Assembly: GCA_002402005.2 (NCBI GenBank)
Contig: NVUS02000011.1
Location: 1 to 10,246 of the forward strand
Reading direction: 5' to 3'
DNA: 10,246 nucleotides
Source: OCS116 cluster bacterium
GTDB taxonomy: Bacteria; Pseudomonadota; Alphaproteobacteria; Rhizobiales; OSC116
The position numbers were made by a program, and so were the translations under genes. Numbering within the stretch: position 1 is the first letter of the stretch; the number at the start of each line of letters is the position of its first letter. Positions 6,214 to 10,246 of this stretch are shown here, in pieces. The notes below the pieces were generated by a model. The model made no database searches. It saw only the letters and a program-made list of their open reading frames with translations, and had not been told where the DNA came from.

Positions 6214-7096
6214 TAAGCTCATTCCAAATTGTTTTGCGGTATTCACTTGGCGAAACGCCTTTTTCAATCATAAAATGGCGGTTAAAATTCGATAGATTAT
6301 TATAGCCCGATTCATAACAAATTGCGGTGATTTTCATCTTACTTTCGAGCAGTAATTTACACGATTTAGATATTTTCACCTTACGCACGTAGCTGCTAAA
6401 ATTCGCCCCCATATTCTTCTTAAAAAACCGTGAAAAATTCGGCTCGGACATATTGACCATTTTGGCCACGTCTTGCATTTTTATCTCTTCGGACGAATGG
6501 GTCATCACATAATCAATCACTTGGTTGATAATCTCCGAGTGACGCTGGTTCTTTTTCAGATGATATTTCTGGCTCGACAATATATTCCAATTCTCGGCCT
6601 GTGATAAATAGCTCATCAAATTGTAAAAATTGGCCAAGGCCTCAAGCCCGTCTGATGAACCAATTTTAAAAAATAATTCCTGCGCTTGCGGAAACAGTTT
6701 CTGGTCAAATTCAATGCCATAATAGGAGCGCCGGAACAATTCTTTAAGCTCGCTTATTTCCGGCAAAAGCGTAGAAACCTCGCCCGAAACCACTTTCCCA
6801 TCAAATTGCAACACAGCATCACGGCCTTCAATAACCTCATCCTCATCAAAATCACTGGCCCAATGATGCGGCAAATACGGCCCACATAAAACCAAATTCC
6901 CTGGGGTAAAATTACCAACAAAATCACCAATAAAATATTTGCCCGATGATTTGGTAATCAAATGCAATTCATATTCAGGATGATAGCCCCATTGCGCATT
7001 CTGCGTCGGATAGTCGTGAGTGAAAAACCGAAAAGATCGGTTCGGATCAAAATCAATAAATTCGATATCCGCACTGATTGATGATTGATTAGACAC
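6209..7096 (-). CDS. AraC-family regulator of the polyol/sugar operon (cupin sensor)
   Basis: Regulator of 295 aa. The N-terminal cupin sensor is seen as YHPEYELHLITKSSGKYFIG (38-57), then FTPGNLVLCGPYLPHHW (63-79), a layout typical of AraC sugar sensors. The C-terminal DNA-binding domain has helix-turn-helix 1 (about 207-226, MQDVAKMVNMSEPNFSRFF) and helix-turn-helix 2 (about 255-276, ITAICYESGYNNLSNFNRHF), ending in the family signature GVSPSEYRK. The start is GTG (7096-7094), chosen because GAGGGGG (7110-7104) stands 7 nt before it. An out-of-frame ATG just upstream soon reaches a stop. It follows the ATPase gene by 15 bp as the last gene of the operon, so it probably senses the imported substrate or its product and controls the operon and itself. 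The stop codon lies inside the terminator palindrome. Confidence 0.92.
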   Translation of the reverse strand: MSNQSSISADIEFIDFDPNRSFRFFTHDYPTQNAQWGYHPEYELHLITKSSGKYFIGDFVGNFTPGNLVLCGPYLPHHWASDFDEDEVIEGRDAVLQFDGKVVSGEVSTLLPEISELKELFRRSYYGIEFDQKLFPQAQELFFKIGSSDGLEALANFYNLMSYLSQAENWNILSSQKYHLKKNQRHSEIINQVIDYVMTHSSEEIKMQDVAKMVNMSEPNFSRFFKKNMGANFSSYVRKVKISKSCKLLLESKMKITAICYESGYNNLSNFNRHFMIEKGVSPSEYRKTIWNELK

Positions 7097-7103
7097 CCAA
7101 CAT

Positions 7104-7110
7104 CCCCCTC
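7104..7110 (-). promoter_or_regulatory. Strong Shine-Dalgarno supporting the GTG start of the terminal AraC gene
   Basis: On the minus strand GAGGGGG lies 7 nt upstream of the GTG at 7096-7094, all within the 15-bp gap after the ATPase stop (7112-7114). It decides the non-ATG start of the regulator. Confidence 0.7.
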
Positions 7111-7111
7111 A

Positions 7112-8188
7112 TTATGCACCCACTCTATATAAATTAACGTCATTAACAAACAAATGCAATTTATCCTGCGGCGCGGTCAGCGATATCTTTGCACCAACTT
7201 TGGGGCTTATGCCCTCGGGCAACACCGCAACAATCTCTTGCCCACCCAATTTAATGGTCAGGCTATTCTCATTGCCTAAATATTCCAAGTCGATCACCTC
7301 ACCATTGATCGCGTCATCATCGCTCAATTGCATATGCACCGGCCGAATGCCCAATGTCACCGCACCTTGTTGCAAATCATCATAAAGGCTTTCATCCAAC
7401 GCCATGTCAAAATCCGCACCTTTAAATCTGTAACCATTATCGGTTTTCACAATTTGCCCCTCAATAAAATTCATCGACGGCGAGCCAATAAAGTCAGCCA
7501 CAAAACGCGTGCGCGGATAATTAAATATCTCAGTCGGGCTGCCCACTTGCTCAATATTGCCGCTCTCAAGCAAAACAATGCGGTCAGCCAAGGCCATGGC
7601 TTCGGATTGATCATGCGTCACATACACCGTTGTGGTGTCGATACGCTTGTGCAATTGATGAATTTCTTTGCGCAAAGCATGGCGCAATTTTGCATCAAGG
7701 TTAGACAATGGCTCATCAAACAAAAACACTTCGGGGGTTTTGATCATCGCCCGGCCAATCGCCACCCGTTGTTGCTGACCGCCCGAAAGTTGCGATGGTT
7801 TCTGCTTTAAAAAAGCCTGCAAACCCAGCATTTCAACCACGTTATCAACCTTTTGTTTAATCTCCGCAGCCGGCATTTTTAAGCGTTTGAGGCCAAATGC
7901 AATATTGTCATAAACATTCATATGTGGGTAAAGCGCATAATTTTGGAACACCATAGCCACGCCACGGTCTTTGGGTGGCAAATGGGTCACGTCTTTTTCG
8001 CCAATTTTCAGCACCCCGCCCGAAATTTCTTCAAGCCCAGCAATCATTCGCAATATGGTCGATTTTCCCGAGCCAGATGGCCCTAAAAACACCACAAATT
8101 CTTTGTCTTCAATGTCCAGATTAAAATCCCGAACCACTTCGACATTGCCGTAACTTTTCGCAATGCCGCTGCATATTATCTTCGCCAT
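7112..8188 (-). CDS. Carbohydrate ABC transporter ATP-binding protein (MalK/UgpC/SmoK type)
   Basis: ATPase subunit of 358 aa that powers a binding-protein-dependent sugar or polyol importer at the inner face of the membrane. Motifs in order: Walker A GPSGSGKST (36-44), Q-loop VFQNYALYPHM (Q82), signature LSGGQQQR (134-141), Walker B VFLFDEP (154-160), D-loop SNLD and H-loop VTHDQ (H192). From about 235 (SPSMNFIEG) to the end is the C-terminal regulatory TOBE/OB region typical of the MalK group, with GIRPVHM. All catalytic residues are present and the length is normal. The start ATG at 8186-8188 has AGAGGG 9 nt upstream, directly after the dehydrogenase stop. The partner permeases lie two genes upstream in the same operon. 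The substrate cannot be told from this subunit; the adjoining dehydrogenase suggests a polyol. Confidence 0.95.
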   Translation of the reverse strand: MAKIICSGIAKSYGNVEVVRDFNLDIEDKEFVVFLGPSGSGKSTILRMIAGLEEISGGVLKIGEKDVTHLPPKDRGVAMVFQNYALYPHMNVYDNIAFGLKRLKMPAAEIKQKVDNVVEMLGLQAFLKQKPSQLSGGQQQRVAIGRAMIKTPEVFLFDEPLSNLDAKLRHALRKEIHQLHKRIDTTTVYVTHDQSEAMALADRIVLLESGNIEQVGSPTEIFNYPRTRFVADFIGSPSMNFIEGQIVKTDNGYRFKGADFDMALDESLYDDLQQGAVTLGIRPVHMQLSDDDAINGEVIDLEYLGNENSLTIKLGGQEIVAVLPEGISPKVGAKISLTAPQDKLHLFVNDVNLYRVGA

Positions 8189-8202
8189 AAGTCAATTCCC
8201 TC

Positions 8203-9267
8203 TTAATCTGGCATCTTTATCTGTATTTTTATGTCGCTGGCATGGCCTGCCGCGGCGCGGTCAAACGCTTCAATACTGTCTTTAAAATCATAGGTCGCCG
8301 ATATAAGCGGCGCCAAATCAATTTTACCGGCCGCAATAATGTCAATCGCCCGGTTGTAAATATTGGCATATCTAAACACCGTTTCCATACGAATTTCTTT
8401 GGCTTGTGCCGCCACAATGTCCAGCGCAATGGCCTCAACCGGCATGCCGACAAAAACCAAACAGCCGCCGGGGCGGATCGGGTCAAATATTCCATTAAAT
8501 GCGGTCGAATGACCACTACATTCAAACAAAACATCCACGCCCCAACCATCAGTTTCGGCCGCAATCACGTCTTTAACCGAGCTTGCACCTTTAACCAAAA
8601 TCGGGATGATGCCATCATATTCCGCCGCCACATCCAACTTTTCTTGCACCACATCGGTAATGTAAACTTTGGCACAACCACCGGCCAAGGCAGACAAAGC
8701 GGTCAGCACACCAATTGGCCCTGCCCCCATCACCAAACCAATGTCGCCCGGCATAATTTTAGCCTTACTGGCGCTTTGCAAACCAATGGCAAATGGCTCC
8801 ACCATCGCTCCATTCGCAAAACTCACATTGTCTGGCAATTTATAAGTAAATGCTGCTGGATGAATCACTTTGTCAGTCAAACAACCATGTATCGGCGGTG
8901 TCGCCCAAAAGCTAACTGATGGGTCGACATTATATAAACCCATTTTCGAGGCACGCGATGACAGATCGGGAATGCCCGGCTCCATACACACCCGATCGCC
9001 GATTTTTAACCCACTCACCTTGCTGCCAACTTGCACAATTGTGCCCGCCGCTTCATGGCCTAAAACCATCGGTTCATTCACAATATAAGGCCCAATGCCG
9101 CCATGCGTATAATAATGCACGTCACTGCCACAAATGCCAACAACATCAATATTTATCTCAACATCCGTAGCGCCCAATTCATGGGCTAGTTCAATCTCAC
9201 GTAGGCTTAATTCATGTTGTTTTTCGAGCACAAGCGCCAGACTTGTGCGGCTTTTTTGATCACTCAT
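8203..9267 (-). CDS. Zinc-type medium-chain dehydrogenase, probable xylitol (D-xylulose-forming)/sorbitol-type polyol dehydrogenase
   Basis: NAD(P)-dependent polyol dehydrogenase of 354 aa, expected to oxidise a sugar alcohol to its ketose. Catalytic zinc ligands are visible: GICGSD (C46), GHE (H71, E72) and MVEPF (E157). The Rossmann motif is GAGPIG (181-186), and an acid (D205) after the second strand favours NAD+. The loop that normally carries four structural-zinc cysteines (GxPCGxCxxCxxGxxNLC in sorbitol dehydrogenases) instead reads MEPGIPDLSSRASKMGLYNV (starts at 95), without them. I recall the SRAxxxGxYNVDPxVxFWATPP segment from rhizobial xylitol-dehydrogenase-like proteins. The substrate is inferred: pentitol is most likely, hexitol possible. 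The ATG overlaps the permease stop by one base (TAATG), with AAGGG just upstream, so translation is probably coupled. Confidence 0.88.
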   Translation of the reverse strand: MSDQKSRTSLALVLEKQHELSLREIELAHELGATDVEINIDVVGICGSDVHYYTHGGIGPYIVNEPMVLGHEAAGTIVQVGSKVSGLKIGDRVCMEPGIPDLSSRASKMGLYNVDPSVSFWATPPIHGCLTDKVIHPAAFTYKLPDNVSFANGAMVEPFAIGLQSASKAKIMPGDIGLVMGAGPIGVLTALSALAGGCAKVYITDVVQEKLDVAAEYDGIIPILVKGASSVKDVIAAETDGWGVDVLFECSGHSTAFNGIFDPIRPGGCLVFVGMPVEAIALDIVAAQAKEIRMETVFRYANIYNRAIDIIAAGKIDLAPLISATYDFKDSIEAFDRAAAGHASDIKIQIKMPD

Positions 9268-10088
9268 TATTTATTTCCCTTTAAAATTCGATTGAGGAAG
9301 CCACTAATCGCACCCAAAAAGATAAGCGGTGGCAGTGATAGAATAATCACTGAGGCATTCAAAATGCCCCATGGCACATTACGACCCAATAAAGTAAATT
9401 CAGACGCCACAATCGGCAATGTTTTGGCATCAAATGTAGTCAGCATCAACGCGATTAAAAACTCATTCCATACCAATACAAAACTAAAGATAATCGCCCC
9501 AAACAAAGCTGGCGCAGCAATCGGCAACGATATTTTAAAAAAGATCGCATAAGGCCCATAACCATCAATAATACCAGCTTCTTCAATGCTTTGTGGCACT
9601 TGCTCAAACGCCGGGATAGACAGCCAAATTATGGTCGACATGGTCAATAATGTATAGGTGATGACCATCGACATTTTGGTATCATAAAGCCCTAAATCTA
9701 AAAATATCGCCATCAAAGGTATGGCAATCGCCACCGGTGGCAAAAACCGCAGAGACAAAACAAAAAACTTAATGTCCTCGCCGCCACGTATTTTATATTT
9801 GGCCAAGGCATAAGCCGCTGGAATGCCCATAATGCTGCCTATCATCAGTGCCGAACCGACAATGATGACCGAATTCATCAACGCAATTTGGATTTTAGGC
9901 CGGCTAAATACATAAATGTAATTTTCCATCGTCGGGCTAAAAAATAATTTAGGAATCGGCGTCACAATGTCGACCAATTCTTTAAACGAATTGATGATCG
10001 TCCACACCACTGGAAACAGCGAAAATACCACCAAAAAGAATAGAATAATCTTGACCAAAGGCTGGTTGAAATTTAGGAATCTTGCCAT
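9267..10088 (-). CDS. Carbohydrate ABC transporter permease, MalG/SmoG type
   Basis: Inner-membrane permease of 273 aa from the preferred start. Six hydrophobic segments are visible, roughly at residues 11-33, 71-94, 107-130, 139-159, 194-215 and 242-263. The cytoplasmic EAA loop that docks the ATPase is EEAGIIDGYGPYAIFFKISLP (begins about residue 169), with the conserved E-A-...-G and a following LP. RFLPPVAIAIPL is typical of the MalG branch. I prefer the ATG at 10086-10088 because GGTGAG lies just upstream; the ATG at 10098-10100 (4 residues more) has no Shine-Dalgarno. It overlaps the end of the upstream permease by 16 bp (28 bp with the longer start), and its stop overlaps the dehydrogenase start. 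It forms the channel with the MalF-type partner. Confidence 0.93.
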   Translation of the reverse strand: MARFLNFNQPLVKIILFFLVVFSLFPVVWTIINSFKELVDIVTPIPKLFFSPTMENYIYVFSRPKIQIALMNSVIIVGSALMIGSIMGIPAAYALAKYKIRGGEDIKFFVLSLRFLPPVAIAIPLMAIFLDLGLYDTKMSMVITYTLLTMSTIIWLSIPAFEQVPQSIEEAGIIDGYGPYAIFFKISLPIAAPALFGAIIFSFVLVWNEFLIALMLTTFDAKTLPIVASEFTLLGRNVPWGILNASVIILSLPPLIFLGAISGFLNRILKGNK

Positions 10089-10246
10089 TTTCTCACCCAT
10101 TTAAAAATAATTGTAAAGGTAATGATCGTGCCGATTAACATCAACACCGCCATGCTAGCGGCGTAAGATGTACGCCCCGCTTCCACAAAACCTTGCGAGA
10201 AAGCATACATATCCAATGTCTCGGTCACAATGCCCGGGCCACCACG
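10073..10246 (-). CDS. Carbohydrate ABC transporter permease, MalF/SmoF type (partial, N-terminus beyond right edge)
   Basis: The last 57 residues of a permease that begins outside the window, ending at TAA 10073-10075. The tail reads RGGPGIVTETLDMYAFSQGF, then VEAGRTSYAASMAVLMLIG and a final membrane helix ending FKWVRKWQDS. The GGPG-x-x-T-E-T-L-x-x-Y-A-F motif followed by a Y-A/G-x-A-x-A-V segment is the standard C-terminus of MalF-type sugar permeases. It overlaps the start of the MalG-type gene in a different frame, as is usual for coupled permease pairs. A substrate-binding protein gene is expected further upstream. Confidence 0.9.
   Translation of the reverse strand, partial: RGGPGIVTETLDMYAFSQGFVEAGRTSYAASMAVLMLIGTIITFTIIFKWVRKWQDS

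Noticed and set aside
8242..8919. 225-codon plus-strand open frame antisense to the dehydrogenase
   Set aside because: The composition is Asn/His/Arg-rich, typical of an antisense artefact, and it lies entirely within a well-supported dehydrogenase gene.
1..10246. Mobile elements, CRISPR arrays, tRNA/rRNA genes, toxin-antitoxin or defence systems
   Set aside because: No transposase or integrase motifs, no regularly spaced repeats, no cloverleaf sequence and no unexplained coding stretch were seen. Genes fill nearly all the window, and codon use looks uniform.

Overview
The window looks like chromosome from an alphaproteobacterium, probably Hyphomicrobiales-like, with fairly low G+C (mid-40s percent by eye, not computed). 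The main clue is a minus-strand cluster in the order dapF, mtaB, ftsY, yciB/ispZ, which I recognise as a typical alphaproteobacterial gene neighbourhood. The DapF and glycosyltransferase sequences also resemble alphaproteobacterial family members. These taxonomic statements are recall plus inference, because no search was possible.

Layout. (1) Positions 1-3618, minus strand: a tight housekeeping unit. It holds DapF (lysine and peptidoglycan precursor), MtaB (tRNA ms2t6A37 modification), FtsY (SRP receptor) and the start of the YciB/IspZ membrane protein, which runs off the left edge. Gaps are 8-10 bp, and dapF/mtaB share an ATGA overlap. (2) Positions 3619-3793: a divergent promoter region. 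(3) Positions 3794-4780, plus strand: a GT4-type glycosyltransferase, probably making a membrane glycolipid. It converges with (4) an AraC-family regulator at 4785-5549 (minus). (5) That regulator is divergent from a peroxiredoxin-like protein at 5638-6174 (plus), across an 88-bp shared control region. (6) A perfect 13-bp-arm hairpin at 6187-6213 lies between the converging ends of the peroxiredoxin-like gene and the next operon. (7) Positions 6209-10246, minus strand: a carbohydrate/polyol uptake and oxidation operon, read from right to left. It encodes a MalF-type permease (partial), a MalG-type permease, a xylitol/sorbitol-type dehydrogenase, a MalK/UgpC-type ATPase and an AraC regulator with a cupin sensor domain. 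The substrate-binding protein is not in the window and is expected beyond the right edge.

How the genes work together: the right-hand operon would import a sugar alcohol through a binding-protein ABC transporter, oxidise it to a ketose with the zinc-type dehydrogenase, and report its presence through the terminal AraC regulator. The AraC/peroxiredoxin-like pair looks like a small self-contained module. The left cluster is core cell biology: cell-wall precursor, tRNA modification, membrane protein targeting, envelope and septation.

I found no mobile element, CRISPR array, tRNA, rRNA or evident new defence-type system. The observations worth a second look are modest: the dehydrogenase that lacks the usual structural-zinc cysteines, the peroxiredoxin-like protein with an atypical active-site motif, the undetermined product of the glycosyltransferase, and a small DapF insertion.
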